Positions 13,360-26,935 of a stretch of DNA of 64,000 nucleotides are shown one piece after another. Each line of letters starts with the position of its first letter. Positions within the stretch are counted from its first letter, which is position 1. The position numbers were made by a program, and so were the translations under genes. This stretch comes from Erpobdella octoculata (lineage: Eukaryota; Annelida; Clitellata; Hirudinida; Erpobdellidae), in the NCBI GenBank assembly GCA_963978895.1, contig OZ022238.1, positions 9,750,584 through 9,814,583 of the forward strand, given 5' to 3'. The notes beneath the pieces were generated by a model. That model was not told where the DNA came from. It worked only from the letters and a program-made list of their open reading frames with translations, and did not search any database.

Positions 13360-13456
<97 letters not shown>
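13035..13456 (+). mobile_element. LINE 3' fragment (CR1/Jockey-like) with (AAT)n tail
   Basis: Frame 13048-13308 reads as the reverse transcriptase C-terminal tail common to these LINEs: CLHGMATIYLQELCVPVS, LHLRSAAAGDLHVPV, FSVAGAVAWNGL, FRERLKTELFLSI then stop. A short 3' UTR (AGCGCTATATAAAAAGCTG) leads into (AAT)n from 13366 to 13456, a typical LINE tail. It is 5'-truncated. The related element on the minus strand at 44290-44660 shares this tail domain. Confidence 0.8.
13366..13456. repeat. (AAT)n microsatellite, LINE tail
   Basis: About 30 uninterrupted AAT units directly after the LINE 3' UTR. Confidence 0.95.
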
Positions 13457-14764
13457 GAGTCATTTTTGGTTTTTCTTTTAAACAAGTTAAAACGAGTATT
13501 TATTTATAAATTAACAAACATTTATTATACAATTAATTATTTAACAAACTAGGTTTTCATTTTTACACTACCAACTAGGTTTCCATTTTTACACTACAAA
13601 TAAATTACTTTCAAATGTAACTTTTTGCAACATAATTATAAAATTGTTTTAAAAAAATCTAACCTATGAGCTACTTTTTCTTATTCGTTTCTCGGTAAAA
13701 CTATTTTCTAACATGTTTTAAAAAGTTTCAAACACTGAAAAAACACTCAGTTCTAGAACTTCATCAAACAAAATTAAAAGAACCAAAAAACGCTACAATT
13801 ACACACACAAAAATGTAATACAACATAAACACGCTACAAAAATTAGCACACCAAAATAGAACAAAACGTTTGTTGAGAAATTTTTGGTCAAATTATTTGT
13901 CAACGATGCATGTGCCAACACATCTGAAATTTCTATCGGCACGCAAGTTCATGTTTGGTTAGTTTTATTGGACCATCCATGCACTCGGGGTCATTTTTTG
14001 AACCTTTGGTAAATTTGTTAAGCGGATTGTTTGGAGTGAGCTAAGATTCTATTGAAGGAAAATTAGTTATATTGTTTCAAATATTAAAGCGTGTGAGTAA
14101 AAGCTTGAAGCTCTTTGGAATGGTGTTTATTCAATAATTTGTTTAATTAATGAACTATTTATAATAATTTATTAATTAATGACTATCAATTAAGAATTTA
14201 ACGTGTAAAATTATTGTATATATACTATCTTTTATTTCAATTATTTGCAGAGTTGCTCGGTGTTTTCAGGATTTTTACTGATAAAACGTAAAATACAAAA
14301 CAGTTTATTTTAAATTGTATAAAACCATCTCCCATATTAAAACTACTTTCATGCCAAATATTGTTCAAATTGCTCCATCGTTTTGCATATAAATCTTGAA
14401 CATATAAACACGTGCCTCATATAAAGAAAGCTGCATTTTTAGAGGTTTCTACTGAAGCTGAAAAAGCGCTCTGCTAAAAGAGCAAAAACAAAAATGTTTC
14501 TTTAGCTAGGAAAACAGCGTCACCACAGTGGTGAAAGAAAGAAGACGTCACCATTAATATGGATCACTGAAGAAAAAAAGTTACAGCAAAAGAGTGTTAA
14601 AGAGCTAAGATTAAAGGAAGAACCCCTCAAACTTGATCGTTTCGGCATAGAGAGGAGAAAAGTAAAATAAAATGGAGTTTTAATATTACTTTTAAACATC
14701 AATAAGTTTAATATAACCACAATTTAGTGCTTAAAAAACAATCACTGTTATTTAAATAAGGTTA

Positions 14765-15370
14765 AAACAAGTGAACCGTTATCAACTTTTTTCACAAATC
14801 CTCTAGATTTTGTAATTCGGCAGCTTCTATATTTTTGCAAATTTATATTATGCTTATAAAATAGAATGGTATAATCCACGGGTTTTTAAATACTAAATAT
14901 GTTAAGTATGTGAAAATAGCAAATATAAAAAACTTTCAAATTAATATGGAACAAGTAAGCCTTGAAAAATCAAGTTTTTTCACAAATCCCTTATATTTCT
15001 GGATTTTCCAACTCTTTATTTATTACAGAAAAATTTTGTTTTAAATGACATTTTTTAAATATATATATATGTAAATATTTATTTAAGTGTCTTTAATTTT
15101 TTATTATTTAAAACATAGATAATTATTATTTTTAATTAAAAAAATGATGGCTCATTTTCTACAAAAGAAATTGTAATTTTTTAAACTTTATAAAATTAAA
15201 AATTAATTTTATTTCCCATTTCATTCAATTCAATAAATTCGTAGTCCTCTAAATTTCATCTTGATTGGATAACGGGAAGTTAGTTTTTAAGCGTCAAAAA
15301 GTCTCAATGTATGGCTCAAGCAAGCAAGCAAACGCGGTAAAGTTAATGTAAAGGATTTAAAATTCTTATC
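14765..15370. repeat. dispersed ~0.6 kb repeat, copy 1
   Basis: Begins AACAAGTGAACCGTTATCAA and ends with GATTGGATAACGG, GCTCAAGCAAGCAAGCAAAC and GTTAATGTAAAGGATTT. The same ordered motifs occur at 16340-16870 and 45065-45590. A second start (AACAAGTGAACC) follows at once at 15371, so units may sit in tandem here. The short reading frame at 15287-15514 is within the repeat. Class not determined. Confidence 0.65.
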
Positions 15371-16339
15371 AACAAGTGAACCTTTCAAAACATTGTTTTT
15401 TGCCAATCTTTTATATTTTGTAGTTTGGCAGTTTTGATTTTTTTGCAAGCCAATTTTTAATGATAACTCTAAAATAAAGATGAAAGTTAAAAATACATTT
15501 TTTTTATAAATCACATTTTTTAAATTACCCTGACCCCAACATTTTGTAATAATTTTTTCATATTTATTTTTACAATTTTTTTGGATAAATTTGTAGGGGA
15601 ATATTTTTTACATTGTTTTATAAACTTAATTTTTAAAAAATGTTTTGAAAGTTTTTTGAGGGAACCCGTTTTCTCATTTGACGCCCCTGGATTCGTATAT
15701 TGTTTTTAGTCTGAACTTTTTCTAAAAAAATTTTCATTTTTATTTTTCCAAAATATTTTTCTGGAAAACTTTATGGCGGCCCCCTGTCTCTTTGAAATAC
15801 GCCCTTGGATTTGTGTATTGTTATTAAAAGTAAGTTTATGTGCGCTTTATAGAAAGGAGGTGGTAGTTGTAAAAACATTTTCCAAAAATTTTCTAAACTT
15901 GGGTGGGACAAGTTAATATTAGGAATTTAAAAAAATAATGAAATGCTTGACACATAGTTAAAAAGTTTTGATGTGATTTATAAGTTTGTTTCACGGCAGA
16001 GCTTAATAAATAAAGTTACAGTAGTTTATCCTGGAAAATATAAGAAGCACAAATTAAAGGTTGCAGTGTAAAATATTTATCAAATAAATTAGTTTTTTAA
16101 TTCTAAAAACCGGATTAAACAAAAACAAACAAACAACTAATGAAATCTGTTGAGTAAAAACAAAACCCTGCTTTAAAAAAATTGTCTGCAAATAAAATAG
16201 TGGGGAATCAAGTGAAAAATACTTATTGAAAAAAATACGTAAAAAACTAAATTTGTAAAAAAAACAAACCTAAGTAAGAATAATTACCTATATACAAACA
16301 TTTTTCAGAAATGTGGAATTATAAATATAATTCTAAAAA
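15371..16339. other. AT-rich sequence, partial repeat unit
   Basis: Opens with the start motif of the dispersed repeat but soon diverges. 15650-15850 carries CCCCTGGATTCG-type phrases usual at decayed hAT ends. No gene is seen. Confidence 0.4.
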
Positions 16340-16870
16340 AAAGTTCACCCGTAAAAACTTCGTTTTAAAAAATCCTTATATTTTTTAATAGGACATTTTC
16401 GATTTTTTTGAAAATCAATTCTAACGATATTAAGTCTACAAAATAAAAAAAAATTTACCACAGTCTTACAAATATTTGATATGTGAAGTACGTGAGGATT
16501 GAAATTATAAAAAAAACTTTTAAATCAATATGCAAAAACCATAGTTTTAATTATAAATTTTTGATTTGAAAAATTGAATATCGCTTTTTAGAAAAGATCT
16601 AAAAACGGATGGTTTGGTTTTTTTAAAATAAATTGCAATTGTTTAAAATTTAATTTAATTTTGTTATAGATCATATATAAATTTTATCCAATTAATCTAA
16701 AAAAAATTTAAAATGCATTTCATTAACGACGATTCAATACACTACACGCTTGCTCGATTGGATGACAGAAAGTATGTTTTTTTAAGCGTCAAAGAGTCCC
16801 AACGCTCGGTTCAAACAAGTAAGCAAGCAAACAAACACGGTGAAATTAATATAAAATATTCAAGACCTAA
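16340..16870. repeat. dispersed ~0.6 kb repeat, copy 2
   Basis: Contains GTTCACCCGTAAAAACTTCG near the start and CTTGCTCGATTGGATGACAG, CAAGTAAGCAAGCAAACAAA and GTGAAATTAATATAAAATATT at the end, in the same order as copies at 14765 and 45065. Confidence 0.6.
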
Positions 16871-19800
16871 GTAATGTACTAATAAAGAAAATTGTAGAAT
16901 ACAATTGTAGAATACAAACATAAGATAGTTTTCTAATAAAATGAATTGAAAAAAGACAAATGAACCTGAAAATGGAAATGGCAACATGAAATTTGTTTAT
17001 TTAAGTTTATTTTAAGCATTGAGATGAAAAAAGAATTATAAATATTTTAGTATATCTTCCGGCGCGCCACAGAAAAGCGTCTTCGGCTCATTTCAGTTCA
17101 CTCTGTAGAACTAACATTCATTGCACTCTCTTTGTTTCATTAGATTACACAAAAGAAAAAGAAAAAACTGGAAATTGTAATAATTAAAACATTTTGGTTA
17201 CAATTAGTTTCGACTCAATTAATTAAACTCTTACAATCATTGCAAAGTAAGTAAATATAGACGACTCTCATCTCAATAGAAAAGGCTTTACAGCTTAATT
17301 TTTGTTGATGCTTACATCAATCGAATTGAGTAAAACGTTGAGTAAGCAGTGGACAAAGTCTATCAAAAAGAGGATTTATTTTAATTTTTTAAATTACAGA
17401 TGCAGTGAAAATGTGAAAAAAATTCTGCGTCAAAACGACTTCATGATGATGTTCGCGATGCATTCTGTTTTAGCTTTTGCTTGCTCCTATTCGTCTCTAT
17501 TTTTCTGTTTGCCTAAATAATTAATGTAATTCTGTCTGCTGCTTCTGCGATATGACTTGTTTCGTGCACAGTTTTGATGCGTGGCTAAATTAGACTCATG
17601 AAAGTTCTCTCTTCAGCGAGCATAACAGCGTAAAAGAAAATCGAAGGAATGCTGAGCGCAAACATCAACGTTACGCACGAGCGCAATCAAAATCGCCATC
17701 ATGCTAATGGCATCACACACACACGCACAGATATACACACATACACACACAGATATACACACATACACACACAGGCGCTTACAGACGCTACTGTTTGAGT
17801 TTAAAATAAAATGAAATAAATCGAACTTTTGGATTATATGCAATTTTTTTCCGAAATAGAATATATTGCAAGCGTTTTTGAGAGAGAGTGAGAGACATTT
17901 TAAAGCATCAAACGTAGTAGAAGAAAAATTATGGTAACGAAGATGGATGGCGAGAGAGGCAATTGAGACATGTTGGGTTCGCTAATCCTGGATGTCCTGG
18001 TCGTCCTTCCGAGTTTTACAAGAAAGGTGCTCAGTTGCAAACGTTCAATGAAGATGAATGAAACTCGAACATCTCCCGCTCTCTCTCTCCCTCTTCTTTT
18101 ATCTCTCTCCTTCTATATCTCTTCTTTCTTCTTCTATATATTCACTTTCTCCTTTCCTTCTCTACTCTCCCCCTATATACATCTCTGTCTTTTTCTCACT
18201 TTTTGTGTTCAGGAAAGATTTACAGTTTATATCACCAAGTACTTTTTTTAGTAGATTGATCTCCAAGCATGCCAACTCACATTCTCGTGTTTTCTATCTT
18301 ACATTTTTTTCCTTTTCCTGCTTAAATTTTGTTTTTCATTTTTTCCAAAACACAACACACCAAATACAATCGACAGCTTTAAAAGTTTTAAAAATCTTTC
18401 GCCTCATCGCTTAACTCCACACGCTTGTTTAAAATCATAAAATAAAATAATTGGTTTTACTGCGAAGATTTTTTTTCTAATAAACATTCTACCATGACAA
18501 GCGCAGTGTGTCTAGTAATTTTTCATTAGTCGCAGTTTGTGATGACGGTGCCTCGTATATAGCAGAAACCGGGAGAACACATCTTGCAGGACTTTAGAGC
18601 GGGACTTCGAGTTTTAAGTGGCCTCATGTGAGATGTTTGTCTTATGGAGAAAACCCCGTTCTATTGTCCGGACGTTTGCTTTCTAAAGTTCTCTATCGCA
18701 ACGTGTTTGGAGACGCTCGAATATATTTTTGAAGAATTCCTCCGATTGTAGATACTTATGTCGTGGTTCATAAGTTCTCTAGTTATGTCAGCGGTCATGC
18801 AACTTATATTACTTTGACATGATTTAAATAAAAATTCAGATTTAATTTCAGATTTCTAAAAAACAACCCCACAAAACACGTTGTGACGAATCATTTAATC
18901 CTGGTAACAATTCATTATTAGTCGATGGTAACTGTTGGAATGCGCCGGATTTTTATGGGCTCTAGAATGGAGGCGGTCAAGCTGGTTTATGTCTTTGAAG
19001 ACAGGAAAAAGTTTTTTCTCGAGAAAAATGTTTAAATTAACAATAGGTAAAGAGTTACAACTGCTGGTTCACTTGTTGACATGCAAAGATATTTTAAATA
19101 ATAATATCATAGCAAAAATGATAGAACAAAACATGTATAAAAATCGATCGACACTTTGAAGAGACTACGGTACTTTGTTTGCATGTTGCTTTATAGAGGT
19201 ACTTTGCAGTATAGCGTGCAAATTATATAAAACTGTCCGCTGATGGTTATGCCGTCGCTGATGATCGTAGTAAAGAAAGACATTATATCACAGGAGGAGG
19301 AAAGAGAGGTGAGTTCACATGGAAGACGGTGCACGATGGACACTCAGCGAAGAATGGATTTAAACGTTTCATTCCTTGAATTACTTCGTTGTGGTCAACC
19401 TTAATAATGCTTTATATATTTCTGCTTGGTTTCGTTGCTCCAAATTCTGCTGATCAAAGTTGGTTTTTTTTATTTTTTACATTGTTGAGATTGAAATACT
19501 TTGATAATCTTATTTTTTTTATTCTCAATAACATCTAAATTTTTAACCAAGAGGAAACATTTAGATTAAGTTCCATAATTTGCTGTGGATCCAAACATAT
19601 TTATGCATTTGAACAATCGGCCATATTTGCGCTACTAATGTCATTTGGATTTGACACATGTTTCAACAATTTTAAATTTAAAAATGTTTTTTTCAGAGTT
19701 TAAAAATACTTTGACTAAAATAAAATAATGTCTAATAATAAATTCGTGATTTTATTTTGTATTTTTTTAAATTAAATTATGTTGATTAAGGACTTTAACG

Positions 19801-20117
19801 TGTATCAAACAGCTCAGTTTTTTGGAACCTAGCAATGTGAATGAAAAAAATCAAATGGCGTTGAGATTAAAACCGGAAAAATTGGCAAGCTCTTTGATGA
19901 GAGCTGATTTAATATTCCAGAATCTTATTGCTTCTTAGAACGCAACAGGTTTCATTGACGCAGCGGATGTTTCCTTATTGTATACTCAATAAACCGGATT
20001 TTTTTTCTTTTCATGATATTTATTTAGAGAAGGCAATATTTGAATTGATGGATTTTCACCTTGTTAGGAAATGCTGTGTTGTTTTATGGAAATTAATTAA
20101 AAATATAACTTTATTTC
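16871..20117. other. gene-free stretch with short CA-rich tract
   Basis: A CACACATACACACAGATATA tract lies at 17703-17773. 18080-18210 is CT-rich. The open frames at 17970-18414 and 18935-19159 lack any recognisable domain or exon linkage. Confidence 0.45.
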
Positions 20118-20422
20118 ATGCATACATACATACATACATACATACATACATACATACATGCATACATACATACATACATACATACATACATACATACATA
20201 CATACATACATACATACATACATACATACATACATACATACATACATACATACATACATACATACATACATACATACATACATACATACATACATACATA
20301 CATACATACATACATACATACATACATACATACATACATACATACATACATACATACATACATACATACATACATACATACATACATACATACATACATA
20401 CATACATACATACATACACACA
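20118..20422. repeat. (CATA)n microsatellite
   Basis: About 75 units, nearly pure, with one GCATA variant at 20158. It is the left arm of an inverted pair with 20608-20925. Confidence 0.98.
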
Positions 20423-20605
20423 TACATACACACACAAAGTATATATAGTAATATACACGCATGCGGAAGTTTCAATTCTGCCTTCTGTTTCTATTGTTCT
20501 CTACGGATATGCTCAGTTGAACCAAAGTCGAACTGGGATAGAAAAAAATTATCATCTGTGAATGAGCGTTGGATTGTATGTGTTTATGCATGCATGCGTG
20601 TGTAA

Positions 20606-20607
<2 letters not shown>

Positions 20608-20636
<29 letters not shown>

Positions 20637-20925
20637 TGTATGTATGTATGTATGTATGTATGTATGTATGTATGTATGTATGTATGTATGTATGTATGTA
20701 TGTATGTATGTATGTATGTATGTATGTATGTATGTATGTATGTATGTATGTATGTATGTATGTATGTATGTATGTATGTATGTATGTATGTATGTATGTA
20801 TGTATGTATGTATGTATGTATGTATGTATGTATGTATGTATGTATGTATGTATGTATGTATGTATGTATGTATGTATGTATGTATGTATGTATGTATGTA
20901 TGTATGTATGTATGTATGCATGTAT
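20608..20925. repeat. (TATG)n microsatellite, inverted partner
   Basis: About 78 units of TATG, the reverse complement of the array at 20118-20422, with about 185 bp between them. Its right edge touches an inverted Helitron fragment. Confidence 0.98.
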
Positions 20926-21178
20926 TTTTTTGAGTGGCTGTTATTCTAAAAAAACTTATAATTTTATTTTCCTACCTCACATTTAGATCCCGGAAACCAA
21001 ATTTTCAAAAAATGGTGAAACACGTATCTTTTTACTTGAAAAAAAATTAGAAACCAAATTTTAAAACCTCATTTTTGGTTGTTGAGATATGCGTTTTTTT
21101 AGAAAAGCGTTTGTCTTCCTGTTTTATCTCCTCAGAAGCAAAATTTAAAAAAACCCTTTCTTAGTGGGTGCTTATGCC
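20926..21178 (-). mobile_element. inverted Helitron (family 1) internal fragment
   Basis: Reverse-complement match to the 5' half of the Helitrons at 25.35 and 26.94 kb: CATTTAGATCCCGGAAACC, CAAAAAATGGTGAAACACG, CTCCTCAGAAGCAAAATTT and CCCTTTCTTAGTGGGTG align in reverse order with GGACCTCAAATGTG, GTTTCACCATTTTTTG, TTTTGCTCCTGAGGGG and CCCGCTAAGAAAGG. It lacks both ends and abuts the (TATG)n array. Confidence 0.75.
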
Positions 21179-22099
21179 AGGGGCGTCATTTGTGGGTAGC
21201 AAAGAAAAATTTCACCTCCCCAAGAATTTTCCAAAAATGTTTTCTTTTGTTTTTAAAATAAATTACAGCATTTTTGAAGAAGTTTTTGAAAAATAACTGT
21301 GACTACCTCTTTCCAGTCATCAGCGTTTTAAGAAAAAAAGTGTATAAGTTTTGGAAAAATTTTGTGAGACAGCTGGTAGATTTCGGTTCACATTTTCTTC
21401 ACCAGAAATACGCTGGTCCAAAAACAGAACAGTCTCCACCACTGCCTGACTGTCTATGTGACCAGACTCTCAACAGCTTTGCCACTCAGGAAAATCACTA
21501 CCAGAAGTTTTCTCGTTTTCATCCATTTGCTTGCTGGCCACAGGCAGCATCGCCGTACCAACCGTTACTATTCCGTCTGCAGAACAAACCTGACCACCAA
21601 AAAATAATACTTCTCTCATCATGACCATAGCTGCTTTTTTATTCTTTTTCATTCTCTCCTGTGCTGCTTAGTTTATTTTTCTTGTCATTTTTCTTATCAA
21701 GTTTGTCAATTCCTTATTTGTTACAAACTCGTAATTTTCTGGGTCAAACCCATTGTTCTCCAATGACGTCCAGTGGCGGTCCACAAGGTCGGGCTTTCCT
21801 TCAACGAGAAAATTTTTATTTTGTAGTGCTCTTTTTTCTATATTATCAAAAATCCAAAAAATACAGCTTAAGCTGTTTCAAAAATCTGCTTTATGGCACA
21901 ATTTTGTTTACGGTTTGACAATCCAAAAACTTTTAGCAACTTTAACTACAAGACTGCCCATCTTAAAACCTTCGGCATTAAGATCAGTTACCAAATCTCA
22001 GTACTTTTTTCTGTTTGATTTTATGTTATTATCCTATGGCACAATGAGGTCGATCAGGAGCAGTGCCTTGGCCAAGCCGGAAGATATAATCAAATCCGT
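21179..22099. other. no gene recognised
   Basis: Open frames at 21274-21624 (+) and 21753-22190 (+) exist but have no family motif I recognise. The sequence near 21180 (CCAGGGGCGTCATTTGTGGG) looks like a decayed DNA-transposon end. Confidence 0.4.
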
Positions 22100-22610
22100 C
22101 TTTTTTTTTTTTAATTCATTTATTATTACAACTCAAACAAAAGGACCCAACGGGCCACTGAAACTGTTTGGACAGAATACAGTTAAGTAAAACGTAATAA
22201 AAAAAAGAAAAAAGAAAACGTCAAGTCAGACAGCTGAAACAAAATGCAATCAAAAAACCAGTTTGGTGGGACAGCATGTCATAAAGAAAAATCTCAGAAG
22301 AAAACCTGATATTAGCACTAAATTTAGTATAATCCAGGATAGTCACAAAAAGCAAACATCATTCAAATTTAAGATAAGAATAATGTGGCAACCAGTATAA
22401 CTATTTATAAACGAGAAATTTCTTGAGGTCAACCGTCACACTTAAGCTCTTGAATCTACTGTACGTAGTTGAGCTAACAATATCATTAGGCAGGTGGTTC
22501 CATATAACAATAATGCGATTAGAGTAGAAAAACTTCGTAATATCGACTCTATTCAAAACAAAACTTAAATTAAGTTGGTGGCCTCTAGTTGAGGAGTATG
22601 CAAAAATTTG
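22100..22610 (-). mobile_element. LINE 3' fragment, minus strand
   Basis: On the minus strand about 22600-22400 reads as a reverse transcriptase C-terminal tail: TRGHQLNLSFVLNRVDITKF, FYSNRIIVIWNHLPNDIVSS, YSRFKSLSVTVDLKKFL, then stop. This is the usual TRG..N..WN.LP...FK pattern of CR1/Jockey-like elements. The 3' UTR ends in an A-run (T-run on the plus strand, 22100-22112), consistent with a poly(A) end. It is 5'-truncated. Confidence 0.75.
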
Positions 22611-22634
22611 AGTTCATGCCTTAAATCAGAATCG

Positions 22635-23488
22635 GTACGTATGTACGTATGTATGTATATATGCATGTATGTATGTATGTATGTATGTATGTATGTATGT
22701 ATGTATGTATGTATGTATGTATGTATGTATGTATGTATGTATGTATGTATGTATGTATGTATGTATGTATGTATGTATGTATGTATGTATGTATGTATGT
22801 ATGTATGTATGTATGTATGTATGTATGTATGTATGTATGTATGTATGTATGTATGTATGTATGTATGTATGTATGTATGTATGTATGTATGTATGTATGT
22901 ATGTATGTATGTATGTATGTATGTATGTATGTATGTATGTATGTACGGATGTATGTATGTATATACGCATGTATGTATGTATGTATGTATGCATGTATGT
23001 ATGTATGTACGTATGTATGTATATATGCATGTATGGATCCATGTATGTATGTATGTATGTATGTATGTATGTATGTATGTATGTATGTATGTATGTATGT
23101 ATGTATGTATGTATGTATGTATGTATGTATGTATGTATGTATGTATGTATGTATGTATGTATGTATGTATGTATGTATGTATGTATGTATGTATGTATGT
23201 ATGTATGTATGTATGTATGTATGTATGTATGTATGTATGTATGTTTGTATGTATGTATGTATGTATGTATGTATGTATGTATGTATGTATGTATGTATGT
23301 ATGTATGTATGTATGTATGTATGTATGTATGTATGTATGTATGTATGTATGTATGTATGTATGTATGTATGTATGTATGTATGTATGTATGTATGTATGT
23401 ATGTATGTATGTATGTATGTATGTATGTATGTATGTATGTATGTATGTATGTATGTATGTATGTATGTATGTATGTATGTATGTATGT
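22635..23488. repeat. (GTAT)n microsatellite, ~0.85 kb
   Basis: Nearly pure TATG except for a ~100 bp variant island at 22944-23042 (TACGGATG, TATATACGCATG, GTATGGATCCATG). The long reading frames here are repeat translations. Confidence 0.98.
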
Positions 23489-23904
23489 AGAACTTTGTTT
23501 ACGCTATTTGTTTGCGCTGCAAATGCAAATTTGTGGCAAAATGGCGAAGATCGTAAATATTAAGAAATATTATTGAACAAGCTGATATATAAAAAGTTCA
23601 TCGTTTTATAAAAGTTAGCACTAGCAACCGAATTTTTTTAAGTTGTTCAAAAAAACCGTTTGAATAAGCAGAATTTAAAAAAAAGGAATTATTTTTCTAA
23701 GTGTTGAAAACGTCAGTTAAAACTTAATTTTAGGTAACTGAGTGACCAGCAATTAACACGCTTGACTCTTTTGCTCGCTTTCTCCTTTCATCTGAAGATA
23801 TCTCGAGAACATTTCTCCATCACATGACAATACCTGAAAGAAACAACTCCATCCATTAAGTTATCACCAAAGTACACATGTTTACATATATACACACACA
23901 TGCA
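23489..23904. other. spacer between opposed arrays, nothing recognised
   Basis: About 415 bp of ordinary sequence separates the (GTAT)n array from the complementary (CATA)n array. No coding or RNA signal is seen. Confidence 0.5.
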
Positions 23905-24565
<661 letters not shown>

Positions 24566-25270
24566 GCATTCAACCATACATACATAGGAAATTATGTATA
24601 TTGATCTTGATAAGCAAAATTTATTTTTGATAAAATAATAGTTATAATAATGGGGTTTTTATTTAATTTTTAAAATAAAAAGTTATAAATTAAAAAAATT
24701 GTTTTTTTTTTTAAATGATATTCAGCATTTTCGGTTGAAAAAAATTCCAAATAACATTTTCTTTCCTTCTATCCAGGGGACAGATCGAGCGCATACAGAA
24801 ACTGCATGTGCATCCAGCGATTTTATTTTCGACATTCAAAATTTTCTTAGCAAACGAAGTTATTTTTCAGCAGTTGAAATTACAATTATTATGTTGATAT
24901 GAAAAAACGAACTTCAAAGTTAATAAGCATGTGAAATTCTATTTTAGAAGTCAACTCCAAACAAAACAATACTTTTGTTTTATTTAATAAAATATGTAAT
25001 ACTGAGAAAGAAAATAGATTTTAATCCAAAGCAATCACTCAAGCGATGACTCAAAAAAAGGGGCGAGAGGGCTGTAAAATGTTTTGCAAAACATTCCCAG
25101 TCTTGCAGCGTGACTTGAATGTCAAGGACAAAAGAAAAATTTCATGCTTCGTTGATATCGTTTTCTTTCATTCAGTTTCTACATGGTGATTGGAAAATAT
25201 GCTGATGATGATGAGAAAGAAGATGATGATGATCACGACGGTCCTGATTATAGTCATTTGTACTAATAAG

Positions 25271-25334
<64 letters not shown>
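25271..25334. repeat. (TA)n microsatellite
   Basis: About 32 TA units just before the 5' end of Helitron copy A. Confidence 0.95.
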
Positions 25335-25337
<3 letters not shown>

Positions 25338-25350
25338 ATACATATGATTA

Positions 25351-26815
25351 TCTATATATATAAAAGAACATGTCCTGACTGACTGACTGACTGACTGACT
25401 GACTGACTGACAGATGACTGACTGATAATCAACGCCGAGCTCAAACGCCTCATCCTAGGAACGTGAAATTTGAAACTTATATTACTTTTATAGCGTAAAC
25501 ACCCGCTAAGAAAGGATTTTTGAAAATTTTGCTCCTGAGGGGAAAAAACTGGAAAACAAACTTTTTTCTAAAGCAATGTATATCTCGAAAACCATAAATG
25601 AGGAGATTTTGAAATTTGGTATATAGATTCTTTTTGAAAAATAAAAAGATAGGTGTTTCACCATTTTTTGAAAATTCGGTTTCCCGGACCTCAAATGTGG
25701 GTTGGAAAATTGGGTTATTTGGTTTTTAAAGTAGCTTCTACTCAAAAACTGTTAATGCTACAGGAGTAAAAATTAGTATTAAGTTTCTACTCCAAGAATA
25801 ATGAAATACGTGTTTTAGCATTTTTTGAAAATTTGGTTTCCAGGACTTCAAATGTGGAGTGGAAAATAGGGTTATTTGGTTTTTAAAGTAACTGCTACTC
25901 AACAACTGTAAATACCACAGATGTAAAAATTAGTATTTAGTTTCTATTCTAATAATACAGATATACGTGTTTCACCATTTTTTACAAATTTGGTTTCCAG
26001 GACCTTAAATGTGGGGTGGAAAATAGGATTACTTGGTTTTTAAAGTACCTTCTACTCAAAAACTGTTAAAATCTACAAAAGTAAAAATTAGTATTTAGTT
26101 TCTACTCTAAAAATAATGATATACGGGTTTCACAATTTTTTGAAAATTTGGTTTCCAGGACTTCAAATGTGGGGTGGAAAATAGGGTTATTTGGTTTTTA
26201 AAGTAACTGCTACTCAACAACTATAAATACCACAGATTTAAAAATTAGTATTTAGTTTCTATTCTAAAAATACAGATATACGTGTTTCACCATTTTTTAC
26301 AAATTTGGTTTCCAGGACCTTAAATGTGGGGTGGAAAATAGGATTACTAGGTTTTTAAAGTAGCTGTTACTCACAAACTGTGAATGCTACGGTTGTAACT
26401 CTCAGTTCTTCGTTTCGGATCTCAGGTCTACTAGGCTGCCTCGCTAAAAGCCTTCCTAAACAACAGGCGGGCCGATATATCTATTCTATATATATGGGCT
26501 AAACCTTAAATCAAGGTGGTACGGGCCGAGGTTTTTCACTAAGCATATAGACATTTTAGTAATATATAGGGTCTTCAGACGGGCCGGGCCAAACCTGAAG
26601 TCAAGGTGGGACGGGCCGAAGTTTTTCCTCAAGTATATAGAATTTCTAGGCCTGTAAAAACGGGCCGGGCCCAAATTAGACGGGCCGTGCCGGGCCAGGA
26701 ATTTTGGTTTTGAAACGGGCTGGGCCAAGTTGTCGACGGGCCGAGCCGACACCTATGGATGCACGGTTCAAATTCTCTAATTTCATGCGAGCGAAGCCGC
26801 TACGGGCACTGCTAG
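25351..26815 (+). mobile_element. full-length non-autonomous Helitron, copy A (1465 bp)
   Basis: Starts TCTATATATATAAAAG after host A and ends GGCACTGCTAG before host T: the TC...CTAG termini and A/T insertion site of Helitrons, with no target duplication. Inside: a GACT run (25377-25412); CGCCGAGCTCAAACGCCTC; about five units of a 157-bp minisatellite (CATTTTTT landmarks at about 25662, 25819, 25976, 26133, 26291); a GC-rich zone of CGGGCCGGGCC motifs; and a GAAGCCGCTACGGGC hairpin-like end. No Rep/helicase frame is present, so it needs a partner in trans. The minus-strand frame at 26486-26752 is a by-product of the GC-rich zone. Confidence 0.88.
25640..26395. repeat. 157-bp minisatellite inside Helitron A
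   Basis: About five tandem units, each containing a CACCATTTTTTG landmark, GGTTTCCAGGACCTCAAATG, GGTTATTTGGTTTTTAAAGT and a CTACTCAAAAACTG segment. Confidence 0.9.
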
Positions 26816-26935
26816 TACATACATACATACATACATACATACATACATACATACATACATACATACATACATACATACATACATTCATACATACATACAT
26901 ACATACATACATACATACATACATACATACATACA
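26816..26935. repeat. (CATA)n between two Helitrons
   Basis: About 30 units with one CATTCATA variant. It starts at the 3' end of copy A and ends at the 5' end of copy B. Confidence 0.97.

Noticed and set aside
17970..18414. Leu/Ser/Phe-rich frames resembling a membrane protein
   Set aside because: They follow a CT-rich low-complexity tract and lack conserved motifs.
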